DNA of 64,000 bases from the NCBI GenBank assembly GCA_963580455.1, contig OY756964.1, positions 5,332,001 through 5,396,000 of the forward strand, given 5' to 3'. The notes under the pieces are model-generated. The model was not told the DNA's origin, did not search any database, and was given only the letters and a program-made list of their open reading frames with translations. The position numbers were made by a program, and so were the translations under genes. This document shows, piece after piece, positions 36,552-49,880 of the stretch; the stretch's first letter is position 1, and each line of letters starts with the position of its first letter. The DNA comes from Euonymus europaeus (taxonomy: Eukaryota; Streptophyta; Magnoliopsida; Celastrales; Celastraceae).

Positions 36552-36796
36552 TTTGCTCACCTCTACTTGCCTTCCTTTCATCTTCGTTCTTTGAAAATCC
36601 TGCATAGTTGGCTTGGATCTTGTAGCTGCCAAACCATGTACTTTTGATTTCATTAAATGTTTTCTTATCAGACCTGTCCCCCAAATAGTATAAAACTGAA
36701 CCTACATCCTGTTTTGCTGAGCCTTCTCGATATGTAGGCATCCTGGACTAAGCTCAGCTTGCCCATAACACACTTTAAAATGATTTCATCCAGAGT
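36552..36796 (-). pseudogene. Frameshifted RRM-like fragment, probably retroelement-derived
   Basis: On the minus strand one frame (36796 to about 36670) reads TLDEIILKCVMGKLSLVQ and DAYISRRLSKTGCRFSFI. The adjoining frame (36705 to 36552) continues KKTFNEIKSTWFGSYKIQ and ANYAGFSKNEDERK. Together these follow the pattern of the RRM-like domain common in plant non-LTR retroelement-associated proteins (usual form: SKTGRRFGFVRF ... LNxIWFGSYKLRVNxARF). A frameshift sits in the middle. There is no reverse transcriptase nearby. It could also be a decayed host RNA-binding gene. Confidence 0.55.
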
Positions 36797-37781
36797 CTGG
36801 AAAGTTCTCAAAATAGATATTAGAGCTTCCACTCCAGTTCTCACCCATCTTCCCTGTACTACTCCTTTCGCCCGGCCAAGCACACAAAATACCAACAGAA
36901 ACAAAATCTCAGCACACAGATCTAACACAAATCTACCACCAACTGAAACTCCATCACGTCGTGCATAATACACACCAAAAACCCAGTAACCCAATCTATT
37001 GTAGGCAAACGAAATCACGAAGCTATAAAGCAGAGGATCTGAAACAGAAAGTATACCCACCGTGCCTTCCCTTTGTCGTCCACGACATCGAAGCGTCCTC
37101 CAGTAGCCGGGCCGTTGCTGTAGCTCCCGCCAAGCACGTTTACGCTCCCGAATGGGTTTTGTAGCTTTTGGTGCTCAAATCGAATACATCTTACCAGGAT
37201 GTTTGTTTGATTGAATGTTTGCCTACAGGCAACATCGATCAAAAAAGATTGCTTTGTTTGCGCATCATTAATGTTTATGTACTCTAAGATCAATGTCTCG
37301 AGCTATGATTTTATACACGGGGCTCCGTTGCGCTATTTATCTTGACTGGAGGAATGATATGGTTCGTTAATAAGAGCAGGCTCTTTTTTGGCACCCAAAT
37401 GGCTTCCTAGGACATGGAAGAGATTGATATTTATGAGAGCTTGAAACATTGAGACCTCAATTTCACACTTATCTGTGATGATCACCGACCAAAAGTGAAT
37501 TGAACTGGACAAATCAAATGCATATACGTATACGATGAACTTCCTGCTTATATTAACTTTTCAAACTGCAATCCCTTCAAACGGTAACCAAGGAGACCGT
37601 TTTCATTAGTTCAACCGATCATCGCAAAACAATCCCCACGAATGCACAGTGAAACAAGGAAAACAATGAACTGAAATCCCAGTTTTCTTTATAAATTTCT
37701 CGGAACTGAACAAAGGTAAGCAAACTGGACTAGATCTGGACAAGTTGACTGCATATTGATTGTACGTGGTGCATCTTGTCC
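36797..37781. other. Spacer between the RRM-like fragment and NTF2
   Basis: Minus-strand frames at 36668-37293 continue upstream of the RRM-like fragment, but I do not recognise a family in them. The rest would be NTF2 3' UTR and spacer. Confidence 0.35.
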
Positions 37782-39389
37782 TCAAGCGTAGTTCAAACGG
37801 AATATATCATTGAACACGTAAAAGCTTCCCTGCGGCGTTGGCATCAAATGGAACATCTGATTGTATAAAGCAGCAGAAAAAAAAAATCTGGTTAAGCACA
37901 GTAATAAGCAATTAATAAAATAAGAGGAACCAAAGAACAAGTATAAGACTTCCAAATATTTCATTAATGCCACAACAGGACATATGAAAATGGGACGAAC
38001 TATGTACCACACATGCAAAAACAAATACACACACATCACAAAACACTGTATAAACTTAATGTTGCTCCAGTCATAAAGGCGCTTTTACGAAGATCAGTTT
38101 TTGTACTCCAACAGGATTTCATATAAATACTTGGGGTATGTTCGTGTGAAGATGTGTTTGGAGGGCTTTTAAAGAAGCCCCGTTCACCAATTTGCACCTA
38201 AGTTATAGACGGTCATGTTCAATCCTCAATAACAAGATTAATAACTTAGTTCACATTCATTCACCTCATCTCTTGTGAACAAGGTTAACAACCTTCCCTC
38301 ACCTTCATATAAAAAATCCTAACCCTTCACTTTAAAAAACAGTCCAGACACATCCTCATGAACACAACCTAAGATTCGCCAACTTATATAGGTGTTGTAT
38401 GGGTGACCAGCTAAAGCAAGCTTCCTCATAAGCTGGCAGAATAATTTACCCATAAGAGTCCTTTGATTTATTTACCCCCATTATCACATCACTAATATGG
38501 AAATCAGACATGCTAAATTTCATTCCCAAAAGAACATGTTCTTGAGTACAAAATGCACATGCTCATTCTAACATTTCGGACAAACGCGTAAACAAACACA
38601 GTCCATGGAATAGCTTTAGCCCAAAGTACTTGTAATCATATTTGAACTTGCTTTAAAATGGAAAAAATAATTATCAAAAGGACCAGAAGTCAAAGAACAA
38701 ATGATTCCGAACAAGAGTAATAATCAAAACTATTCCAAGATCCAAACGAATGTGAAGAAACGAAACCCTAGATCTACCAAAACTCAATCAAATAGACTTC
38801 GAAACAAAATAAGGGAAAATTGAATAGGCAAACCAGTCCACCACCAGTAAAACATATCAAGCAATCGCTAGACTATTTCGAACCAACAATCCATCCCACC
38901 TCAATTACATATATACAGAACCAATGAACCTTTGCACCCAACCTCAATCAGATATTATACAGCACTAGCAAATAGCAATATGTAATAAAATATGTAAGTC
39001 GTCTATCTCAAATTCATCAGAACCAAATATAAACTTTGCGGAAATCATCAAATCTCGTATCACATCCAAACCTAAAGCACAGACATAAATACCTGGCTGA
39101 ATTTGAGGGCGTGCTGCTCGCCGGAAAGTTGTAGGTTCCCGGAGACGAATACAACCATACCACCGGCGGGACCAGAAGGCTGGCAGTCGACGGTAGAGAT
39201 GCTGTGTTGGCACTGCTGGAATGGCAGACCAGTGAGCTTGCCCACAATATTCGAAGAACCCTGAATCTTCTGGCCCTCGAAGGTAAGCATCGAGCCCTCC
39301 TGATACAGGTTGGCTAGGCCAGCTCGGTTCGCATCGAAAGTCGAGTAGTAGTGCTCCACGAAAGCCTTGGCCACTGCGTCTGGATCCAT
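37782..39389 (-). CDS. NTF2: Nuclear transport factor 2 (NTF2)
   Basis: There are two exons on the minus strand, 39389-39093 and 37856-37782, with a phase-0 intron, giving 123 residues, the usual NTF2 length. The protein starts MDPDAVAKAFVEHYYSTFD, contains LYQEGSMLTFEGQKIQG and FQQCQHSISTVDCQPSG. Across the junction it reads LKFSQ|MFHLMPTPQGSFYVFND and ends IFRLNYA. NTF2 carries RanGDP into the nucleus and binds FxFG nucleoporins; the whole protein is one cone-shaped NTF2 fold. The single 1.2 kb intron contains a MITE-like insertion (38130-38373). No missing residues are apparent. Confidence 0.95.
38130..38373. mobile_element. MITE-like element with ~30-40 bp terminal inverted repeats in the NTF2 intron
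   Basis: The left end reads cttggggtatgttcgtgtga, then agatgtgtttgg. The right end reverse-complemented reads cttaggttgtgttcatgagg, then atgtgtctgga. Both continue to tttaaag. The element is about 244 bases with no coding capacity. I could not identify a clear target-site duplication, so the superfamily is open. Confidence 0.65.
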
Positions 39390-41946
39390 CTCTGCTTCTC
39401 TCTCTACCTTCTCTGCTTAGAATTCAAGCGATGGTTCAGAGAGAACGCAGCACTACCAAATACGGATGGAGAGCAGTTGAGGAATGTAGAAGAAACGCGA
39501 GGGTTTTTTAATATAATTTTATTTTGCCTGATCCAACGGCCGACGCTGAGAGTTGGAAAATATCACGAGCGGTTAGATTTAAATTATGTTCTACTGCATT
39601 GTCACTGTACAATGCTTCTTATTAAATAGGGATTAGACTTTAGAGGAAGCCTGTATTTTGTAAAATGGGTCGATTAAGTCGTCGTATTTTATTTTTGACT
39701 AAATAAGCCTCTCGACTCACGGCCAGTGGAACTATTTGCACCATCATTTTTATTTGTTTCACCCCTGTCAGCCTAAACTGGACGATTGATAGATAAAGAT
39801 TATGGATCGTTTGATCTGTAATATTAATATATGCTAAGACATGATATAGAACTCATTCCAAAAAGAAAAAAAATAGAACTCTTTTATTAATGTTAGCACA
39901 AATTAGAAAGTCCGGCCCGTTTAAAAGTGATGTGCCAGTGTGCCTTATTTCTTCACATGCATTCTCATGGCCTTTTTTTCCTCGTTCTTCCTCATACCTT
40001 ATTACCTTAGGTATCATATTAAGAGGCCCATTTGACCAAACAGGCTTGCTCAGGCTTGAAGAAGCCCAGCTCGTAGGGCCTAGTGCCTTCATATTATGCA
40101 TATAATATATAAATATATGTCAATCACAAGTTCATTCTGAATTTTTGAACTTCAACTTTCTAAGTGGGCAATGACATGCATACTACGCATTGCCCAAGCT
40201 CATTTTGATCTCTACCCAAATACATTTTCAAACCTAACTTCCCAAAGGCAAGCCTTATACCCTAATTGGTCCTTAGTTTTTTGCATTTAAATTTAATATT
40301 AGTTTTTTCAAATTAATGGTCAAGGAAGAAAAAAAGGGTCCAAACTGGCCGAGCCTAAGGCCTAATATTTTGAAACGAGCCGAGTTCAAGCTCGCCTATT
40401 TGAAGCCCTATACTACCTAAAATGAAAGGGCTGAGCCTAACGCCTGACAAAGTTCGACTCGGCCCGCTTTCATCCTTAGTTACGCTTATGTTGATGTTGT
40501 CCAACCTTATTTCAAGAGAAAAGAATCGAAGCGATCTGCCACGCATGACGCCAAAGAAGGACATCGAAGATGAGACCAGTGTTTTGTTTTGACTATTTAC
40601 TCGATGATTTCGCTCTTGGTGAGAAAAGAAATTTTGCCTATTGTTTAATCAAGTTAATCCGCTTTGGTGATGGTGTTATTTATATCATAGTAATGAATCA
40701 TGTTTAAGGATTGCTGGGTTGTCTGAGTCGTCGAAGCTTGAAGCTCACCAGTTCATCGACGAGTCTGAGTTGTCTTTCTGATTATTGTTGGGCTGTCCTC
40801 TACGAAAGAGGCCCTAAGATTGGTGGTTTTTAAAATAAGTCAGATTTTCTTCAAAACTAATCTTCACAATTTTTGTCAAAATCGACAGTTCAATCATGAT
40901 TCACAAGGTTGAAAAAAAAGTCTTCTAACTCATCTTCTCGATTCAATTTTAGCTTCTTTTTTTTATTTCATCTTAGCTTTTTACCAAGGAAACCCAATAA
41001 AAGAAGACAAATTTGGCAATATTTGAACTTTTTGAAGAAAAAATTCAAATATTTAAGTCTCTCTCTTCCTTAATGTTAATGTCAAACTCAAATTCCATCA
41101 AAACTGAACTGACAAACTAATACAGCAGAAATACTTCGGTGTCCAATGCTTGATGAAAACCTGGAAGAAATATACAAATTAAACAAGAATCAAGAAACGA
41201 ACAAGATCCGATACACTGTTAACGTATTGATTTCCTTAACTTTAATTACATGCAGTTACATACAAGAAACAGTCGTTTTTCTCACAAGTAATTACTGATA
41301 ATATACATGAAGCATTCTCCTTCTTGTTGCCAAGAAACTAAACATTCTGTCAACTAAATCAATCTCCTTGAAGCATCATATTCTTCAAGGCGTCACGGGT
41401 TTTTATCGTCGCATGCAGCAGAGGATGCAATCCTACAGCTTCTATGATGCACTCAAAAGTAAATACAAATGGATGAAGGGCTCTAAATTCTAGCTCCTAT
41501 TCTGAGTTTTTCTTTTTCTTTGGCACGGTTGTCTGAAGAACTCAAATGACGATCAATCAAGAGCTCAGAGATAAATGACCGGCTGCGCAAGGAAAAATAG
41601 CCGGTTTTTGCTAGTCTGGCGATGGAGAAAATGAATGGAGACTCAATCCCAACTAGCAAGCATTGACTTCTATATTTTTTTTCCCCTGGAAAAGGGAAGG
41701 ATAAAAGTCAGGGAACGAGTTAGATTGGTTCATCAACCAAAGCTAACGAGGCTTTGACGAAAAAAAATTGCACTCTTAAAGCTCCGGAAGTGAGATTTTC
41801 AGGGACAAGACTATGAAATGGAAAAAAACCTAGTCAAGGAGAATGCACAACTCACTCTAGGGACAACTCATCCAGGCAATCAAAAGCATCCCGGAGAACA
41901 AGAGCCGGAGCTCGAGTCATGAGCATGGAGTGAAAGTAAGTCCTCT
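39390..41946. other. Spacer between NTF2 and AHK3
   Basis: The first 150 bases are NTF2 leader and promoter. Short frames at 39853-40105 and 40355-40564 show no family. I see no further gene. The 3' UTR of the histidine kinase lies at the right end. Confidence 0.45.
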
Positions 41947-44900
41947 TTATAAATTGCCATTACAAGTTGGTTGGAAAAAGCGCAAGACTTCCCTGTACAG
42001 TTGTTCAGCTTCAAATGGCTTTGAGACGTATCCATCCATTCCAAACTTAAGGCATTCCTCTTGTGTAGCTTGAATTACATCTGCGGTCATGGCTAAAACA
42101 GGCACGTGCCAGTTTGAAACATTTCCATGGACTTCTGCTGATACTTGTCCATTTTGAATATGCGCGTTTACATCCCTCTCCATTTCCCGTATTCTCCTTG
42201 TAGCTTCAAACCTGTGGAAAAATGACATTAGAGATGTTTTAAGCTTTTTCTTCAAAAAAAGCACATTTTAGCATGAGATGCTTAAATAAATAAAGAAACA
42301 AAAATCACTTGTGCTAAAATAACTAAAGAAACAAATCCTAAATAGAGGCTAAGCATGATGCCAGATCATATGAATACAGAGACCTGAAGGCTCCAGGCGT
42401 GACACAAATAGCCTAGCAGGCTAGCATAATGAGATGAACAAATTACTTTTAGAGAATTGCAATTTTTATTTGTTCAAAGGACCACCACGGAGCAAAAATG
42501 GATAAAGTAAAGCGAAGTAGAATCACATACCCATCCATTTCAGGCATTTGGATATCCATGAAGCAGGCATCAAAATGGTGGGGTGGCTTAAGCAGTGAGA
42601 CTGCCTTTTTCCCGCTCTCCACGCACACCACATCTGCTCCATACTTTCTCAAAGCAGCAGCTGCTACTTTGAGATTCACATTGTTGTCATCTACGATAAG
42701 AATTCTCCTCCCAAGAAGTAGACTGCGAAGAGACATACTAGGGAGCTCTCCATTGCGGGGATTCCCCTTGTTTCCGACACCTGTGGCTAGTTGTAGGGAT
42801 GCAGCCAGCATGCTTGCTCTCAGGGGCTTCACGATGACAGTTGGAGATTGTACATCGGAAATAATGACGTGTGCTCTGGAAGAGTTGATGGAATTAGCAA
42901 GAAGAAACAGCTTCGGAGGTTCTCTGTAATCAACATTACTTAATTTTTTGGCAAACAGGGTAATAGTGCCTAAATCCTGATCCCAGACTTCTTGTTCAAC
43001 AAGAACCATGTTGATAGCCCTGTTACTACTGCTTAAACTAGATAAACCTTGATTCAAATCAGAAACTACTTCAACTTGGATTCCCAGCCGTTGGATATGA
43101 TATCTTGACACCTTAGATCGGACAGGTCTTATGTCCACAACCAATGCTCTCATGCCTTGAAATTCCTGAGACACAGAGTTTAACTGGTTAATGACTTTCT
43201 GGCTTGTGGATTCATCTGCATCGGAACAACCATTTGTGAAAACAGCGGTAAAAGTAAAAGTGGACCCAATTTTTGGTATGCTGACAAACCCAATTTCTCC
43301 ATTCATGAGGTTAACCAAGCACTTGCTTATGCTTAGACCAATTCCTGTGCCCCCATGTGTTCTGGAAATGGATGGACCAACTTGCATAAAAGGAGTGAAG
43401 ACATGAGACTGAGCTTCCAGCGGGATTCCCACTCCTGTATCCTCAACCAACACAATAAGATTGATAAGATCAGATGGTGAACATGATAAAGGAAAAGCTG
43501 GACCATCTTGACTGAAATCCTTGAATCCAGCCCAACTCCGATTCCTGTCTGCAACAGGCAAACCACTCAAGGTGTTCTTTGGTGACGATTCTGTCCCCAC
43601 ATCAATTGAGTCAATCACCTCCTCAACGAGATGGACAGTGACAAAGATGTGCCCTTTCTCAGTGAACTGTCAAAGTTCAAACAGATAAGTCATCAGTTCT
43701 TATAAGTCTTCAAAGTAAAAAATACTATAGAACAAACTCAGGTTTAATTCATTTAAATGGTATAATTCCCCAAAAAATGTATGTGGAAAAAACTGCTAAC
43801 ATGGACAATAACGGCTTAAGCCTAGAGTAGAATGCCCGAACCAAGAATCTTCAAAGCAAGTCAATTATTTAGATCCAAGCAACTCAATCATTTAACTCTT
43901 CATCCTCAGATAGAAAGGAAAAAAGGAGGCATCCATTCATCAAATTCAGCTTTTTCCTTGCAGAATTGAATTGATTCACATGGGATATAATTTTTCTCAT
44001 CCTATATTTCCACATTGTCGGTAAAAACAGAACATGCACTCAAATTGCCCAATAATTTCCATTTTGCTTATGAAAAGGAAGTCTTGTACTAAACTTCATG
44101 TTCAAACTCGGGAGATCCAAATGACAAGTGATTGGATGAATGCTTACTTTGACTGAGTTCCCCATGAGGTTAATGATGATCTGCCGAAACCTTCCTGGAT
44201 CACCAATTAGCATTTCAGGAACCCCATCAGAGATGAAAACAGCCAACTGCTCTTGCCCGGAGAATTTATCACACAAATTTAGTTCAGATATTAGAAACTG
44301 ATCAAAAATGGAAAAATATCAAGTGAAAAAGGAATACTTAAATACGCATAAGTCATTGAAAAAGAGGGGAGGGGTTCCTCCGGTGAGGTGGAGGTGGTGT
44401 CGTCAAAGTTTGGAAAAGAAAGCACAGGACAATAGATGCACATTACCTCAACGCCTTTTTCCTGAGCTTTCCCCGAAAAGAGCGATAAAACATCATCCAA
44501 TATTGCCCGCAGATCAAATCTCACTGCCTCAAGCTCAAGCTTACCTGATTCAATCTTGGCCTGGTCCAAAACCTCATTTATAAGTGAGACCAAAGCTTTT
44601 CCACTAGCCTGTGCAATTCTGACATAATCCTGTTGAGTTACGTCTAGATTTGTGTCCATGAGCATATCCAACATTCCTGAAAACAAGAGTACGAAAGTTT
44701 TGCTGTCAAGGTGCAATGGACTGGCAAAATAAATATCTTATATGAACAAACAACATTTATAAACTCACCTAGAACACCATTCATTGGGGTCCTGATCTCA
44801 TGAGAAACTGTTGCAAGAAACTACAGAAAGTTTAAGTTTGTTAGAACCCAAAATAATCAGGTTTAATATTTGCATTAATGGTGAAACCTAAACAAAGTTC

Positions 44901-45587
44901 AACACTTCAACTGACTGCCTTCAGTATCAGTTACCTGTGATTTTGCAACGTCAGCTGCCTCAGCCCTTTTTTTCAGCTCCATCATCTTATGATAATCATC
45001 TTCGACTTTGGCGATTCGACTAACAGTTGCATGGAATATATACCCCACAAGCAATGCAATCACAAGACAGCCAATTGAAGTTGTTATGGCTAACCACGGC
45101 CATGGTGCCTTTTGTTTGAAGCTGTAATCCAAAAGAAATAATTATTTCATCTTACCTTTCCACATAGGTCTACAATGAGGAGAAGCTGAACCCCAGTACA
45201 TTCAGAGAGAAGAATTATAGCTCACCTGCAATGCATCTCATGCTTCCTGAAAGGGTCCCCAAAATTAAGGGAGCACACATTCTGCAATCGATCATCTGAT
45301 ATATTTGATCCGTACATGCTGATAGGATGAGAGGAATTAGTGGTATCATATACATTCACAAGTATAGTCTGTTTGCTTGCAAGCTGTTGAAGCAGCCTCT
45401 CTATGAGTGACTCGATGTCAAAAACTCCACCAAGATACCTGTTTGGGAGAAGCAGGAAAAGAGTCTTAATGATTATTGTCCAAGAACTGATATGACATTC
45501 TTTTTTCCTTAATAAATCATTTGAATTTTGAAGGAAGTCCAGGCAGCAAACAAGAATCAATTTAGTTCACCGAGTTTTCTTATGTAA

Positions 45588-45642
<55 letters not shown>

Positions 45643-47481
45643 GAGAACTCTTCATGGATTCCACGAGTCATTGCAATTTGCACAGGGGGATAAGAGAGAG
45701 GCTCGTAATAAAATTGGTTTACTTCCAGATTTTTATTTGAAGAATATCACCTGAGTATATCCCCTTATGAAATATCAGTAATCAATCTTTCTTGCCAACA
45801 AAGCAAACATACCCATCTGTTGCCTGAATTCGCTCCCTTGGAGTTGCATTTGAAGGAAGATCTGTCTTGTAAACAGCAAATGTCAAAATAACTCCAAGGC
45901 GGTTTGATTTGAGCAGCCGAAAAGGAGCAGTGAGAACCCCCTTTCCCAATGCTCTAGCACGCAACACATTTTCACTATCTTCCTGTTGGTAACAATCATA
46001 TCTTCACAAATGAGTATTAACATCTATAAACTGAGCATTAAGATTCATGTTGGTAACAATCATATCTTCACAAATGAGTATTAACATCTATAAACTTCAG
46101 ACTTTTCTTGTGAATCAGTGATAAAGTTTTTGAGATATGAATACAAGCTTTCTGGAAGGGGGCCCTAGCCCACAACAGCAATGACAACTATCACAAGAAT
46201 CTTAATTTCTCTACCATGAATTCAACTAAATTCAAAATGCTGTAAAGCTCATTCAAATCTATTGGAATATAAAACAAACTAAATAACAGAAAAACCCAGA
46301 AAGTGGAAAAGGAACTCACTTTTCCAGAGAGCACATCAAGAGAAACAATATGTGCAATAGTATCCTGTGCAAAGATGACAGGGGCATATTCCTCCTGCAC
46401 AGGGGATGGTTCCAATGCCTCTGGGTTGTAATCATCCTTATGAACTGGATTTTGTTGGAGAGTATCCATCCGCTTAATGGTCCAGCCTTGCTGTTTCTCA
46501 AATTGTTCCCTTTCCGAGAGGAGCACCCTCACTGCATATGCCACACCACTTGTAAGGGGCCTCTCGAAAGCTGTTCTTTCCGTGTACCTTGCAAAAGTTC
46601 TCTGTGAATTCTAAAAGTCAGTTTTTCTCCATAACATGACAATCAAGTGGTCAGAGGTCAAAAGGCTCAGATCTTGTTGCAGTTTCAAGCTTAATTTTGT
46701 CAAGATTAGCATTCCAAGCTAGAAATGTCATACAAATATACCAAATTCAACAATTTGACATGGCACCCAATGCAAAATCATTAAATTATCTACATAATAA
46801 AGTACAATAACTCTTCATTTCAAAGGCAGATTTACACTTCAACATCAAGGAGGACAGTCTTCATGAAACATCGATCGAGAGAGAATCGGATTAAATCAAT
46901 CAAGCACATGAGTTGGAGAATTATGGCCATTTGCTGAAAAACATAGGATCAAAGTGATCAACATGAGCTTAAAGAACATCAAAACCATTTACCTGATCAA
47001 TTGCAGATGGATTTTTGCCATGGTGGAACGTTGAGATTAAAATGGACATGGCCTGCACATGATTCATGCTTTTATTGAACTGATCCTGCAGCATCCTAGC
47101 CCTCTCATCGCACATACTTGCAAGGGTCTCTTTTCTCTTTTCAGTGGCTTGAGAATTCATGCACCAAAAGATCCACACAGAAGCCACTGTCGAACCAAGC
47201 ACCCATGCAATCAAGAGTTTCCTCCACCAGGTCCTTCGAATTCTTTTGGAGCCAATATACTGGTAGTAGTGATGGAGAAGCTTCCAACTACTCCCCATGA
47301 TCTTCTCCCACAAGCAATTGACCGGGGTCTTAACACCATCACCAAGCACACCAGTCTTAGCGTCAATGATTTCACTAGTAATGAACCAATTCATGGAAAT
47401 CACTGATGCAAACCAGCAAAATAGCATCCAAAGTAGGTGTCCCACCTTTAAACCAAACCCAAATACATGGAGCAAACTCAT
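41947..47481 (-). CDS. AHK3: Cytokinin receptor hybrid histidine kinase, AHK3 type
   Basis: Ten exons on the minus strand: 47481-46993, 46601-46320, 45982-45813, 45438-45226, 45121-44935, 44820-44769, 44676-44447, 44246-44148, 43666-42531 and 42211-41947. The phases agree and give 1040 residues (Arabidopsis AHK3 is 1036). The N-terminus [20 protein letters not shown] is AHK3-specific. Membrane helices lie near 12-33, 88-108 and 392-417. The lumenal/extracellular CHASE cytokinin-binding domain lies between the last two ([20 protein letters not shown] at its start). The kinase H-box [10 protein letters not shown] places the phospho-His at about residue 454. The N-box is [13 protein letters not shown] and the G-boxes are EDTGVGIP and GGTGIGLSI. 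The receiver has DDNNVN, the phospho-Asp in [11 protein letters not shown] (about residue 945) and YVSKPF. The sites needed for the His-Asp phosphorelay through HPt proteins and type-B response regulators are all present. Confidence 0.96.
45591..45639. repeat. (CT)n microsatellite, about 24 units, in an AHK3 intron
   Basis: This is an uninterrupted run of ct dinucleotides in the intron between exons 3 and 4. On the coding strand it is an AG run about 150 bases upstream of the exon 4 acceptor. It is likely polymorphic. Confidence 0.97.
45984..46097 (+). repeat. Near-perfect 49-bp direct repeat, 65-bp period, at the AHK3 exon 3 acceptor
   Basis: The phrase tgttggtaacaatcatatct through ttaacatctataaac occurs at 45984-46032 and again at 46049-46097. 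The first copy starts at the intron's terminal bases next to exon 3, so the duplication covers intron sequence right up to the 3' splice site. Confidence 0.9.
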
Positions 47482-49880
47482 CCCTTAGGGGAAAAAGTAC
47501 CAACACAAGCTACCTAGGAATAGTACCCAGCTCAAGTGGGTCTGCCTTACTGACTTGCAACAAAATTCCAGCAAGAAAATGAGGGGGAGCGACCCAATTT
47601 GAAATCTACAGGAAATTAACTAGTACAACCCAACAGCTACAAAAATCCAACTTTGAGACAAGATATCCAAGAAATGAAGATGAGCAAAGGCCAAAACAAA
47701 AAAAGCCTGAATCATCTACAAACAAGTTGACTGCATATAAGAACTAGATATTACAGAAGATGCTACCTTATCCCTACAAAAGGAGCTAGGACTTCAAATT
47801 GAAGGCGACAGAGAACCCAAAACTGAGAAATACATGAAATTCAAAAAACATAATAAGGAATCAAATAATCCAGCAAAGATTCTTAGTTCTAATCCCAAAC
47901 ATAATTTGATCTTTCTTTCTAATCCTGTTAGCTACCAACCAGAACCCAGAGAAAGAAATGGGCGCCAAAGTGGCCGACTCACCAACAAAGATTCCAACTT
48001 ATTTATCAAATCAGAAACGCACAACCCCCCAAACAAAGAATCAGAATTGAAAACCTAAATCTACACGGGTCCTTAAAATCCCATAACTCATGCGAAGAAG
48101 AAAATCAAAGAGGTTTGTGTGTATTTTAAGGCTAATTTGACCCTCAAAACCCATCTACTACTAAAGAGAATTCACTCACACACACACACTAGAAAAAGGA
48201 TTGCAAACGACAACGTGACAAGTCTTAGTTTTAGTTTTTAGTAGTTCAGAGAAAGCTAAGAAGAATGGATTCGTCGAAACACTAACAAAGAAGAATCTGT
48301 CAAAAGGAAAAATGAGAAGGGAATATTATAAATGTTTTGTAATGTCCGCTCGCATAGGCCATTATCTCTATCCATACCATCCACCGAGAAAGAAAACCGA
48401 ATAATATTTAGACTGTACTTGACGGTTGGGTTAGGAGCGCTTCGCGAACAAATACCTACGTGTTATGAATCCTCTCAATCTCTCTTTATGAATCTTTAAA
48501 AATGTGAAATTCGAACAAGTTTGCTATTATATATTCTACAACACATTTATATACCAAACATAAGTTCACTCCCATAAACGTCTCGTGTCTCAACTCAATA
48601 TTTCTCAACTCTCATTTCAAGTAATCTTAATAATTATTATTTATTTAAAAAATACGAAATATCTAAAAAAAAATAAGGGCGAAAAGGTAAAGTCCCACTC
48701 ACCAGAAATAGTTGCTTTTTTCCGCAACTTTCTTAATGAATACCCAATACGCAGTATTTTAAGACAACTTCCACACGCAGTCGGTTAACTACTTGACTCT
48801 TCTATTATTGTGTGTACTTTTGTGTGGCTGTACTTTTCGTGTTGACAAAAACACCCTTGCATGGTACCCAATTTACGAACTTTTGGGTTGTCCAATGACA
48901 GCATTAGATGCTCTTTCCAGCTTTTGCAAAATTGACACCGTGAGCACTAGTAATTAGTCAATTGAGTAGGTAAAGTGAGGTTGAGGCTTCATTGATAGGA
49001 ACCTCTCAATGTGTTTCCCTAAAATTATTATTGTGTTCGCTGGTTGTTGACTATAATTTGTGCCACTTTTATTTTTGTGGCTCTAACTCTAAAGATTTGT
49101 TTTATAACCGAAATTTATCTTTTCAACATTCGATATGAATTTAAATCTGACTAATCAAGTTTGTATTTACAAGAGTTTTTCATCCGATAATAAATTAAGT
49201 TGAAACAAAACTCAGTACGTGACTACAAAAATCTCTCTCTCAATGGATATCGAACTCTGGAACTTTGAGTCCATACAATTTGATTCAAAATATATTCACC
49301 GCTTAGATAATCATATCTATATCAATCAATTTTCATCACTATTATTTTAGGCTAGCACAAAGCATAATCTTGTTAACTTAAACATTGTTTAATGACCCGC
49401 ATGGTGGCAAAGGCAAAGTTAAAAAAAAGTTACCTTAGTTATATCAAATAGATTATCACAAGTTAAAAAGTGAAACTCTCCCACCAATTATAGAACTAGC
49501 TTTTACTAACAACATAGTTGTAAGTTGTAACCAGCCTACCCTAATCTCTTATTAATGGTTTTGGCTTTTTATACTTATGTGTGTTTACCTCATAGGGCGC
49601 AACATTTGCAACAAAGAAGCAAATGCTTTTTGACAAAGCAACTCGGTTCTATAATGTAAATATAACCAACTTGTGAGGGCACTTTAGTCATTACAAAAGC
49701 CGGTGAAGACAAATAGGTGGATGGCAGGAGTGGCAAAATAGTAAAATGGAAGTAAAGTGATGGCAAAGTTGTTAATGGGCACTTTAATCAAGGCTTGTCA
49801 CGAAGTGATTAGGCCATCACTACACACTACCCAACTTTTGTTTCTTTTTGGTGTCTCTCTGGGGAGCTCTCTCTGACAGC
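47482..49880. other. AHK3 5' flank and spacer
   Basis: This holds the promoter and leader of the histidine kinase up to about 48.4 kb (a possible leader exon cannot be excluded), then AT-rich spacer. A short CA run lies at 48175-48189. No coding region is recognised. Confidence 0.45.

Noticed and set aside
42498..42929. 143-residue plus-strand frame
   Set aside because: It lies entirely antisense to the receiver-domain exon of the histidine kinase.
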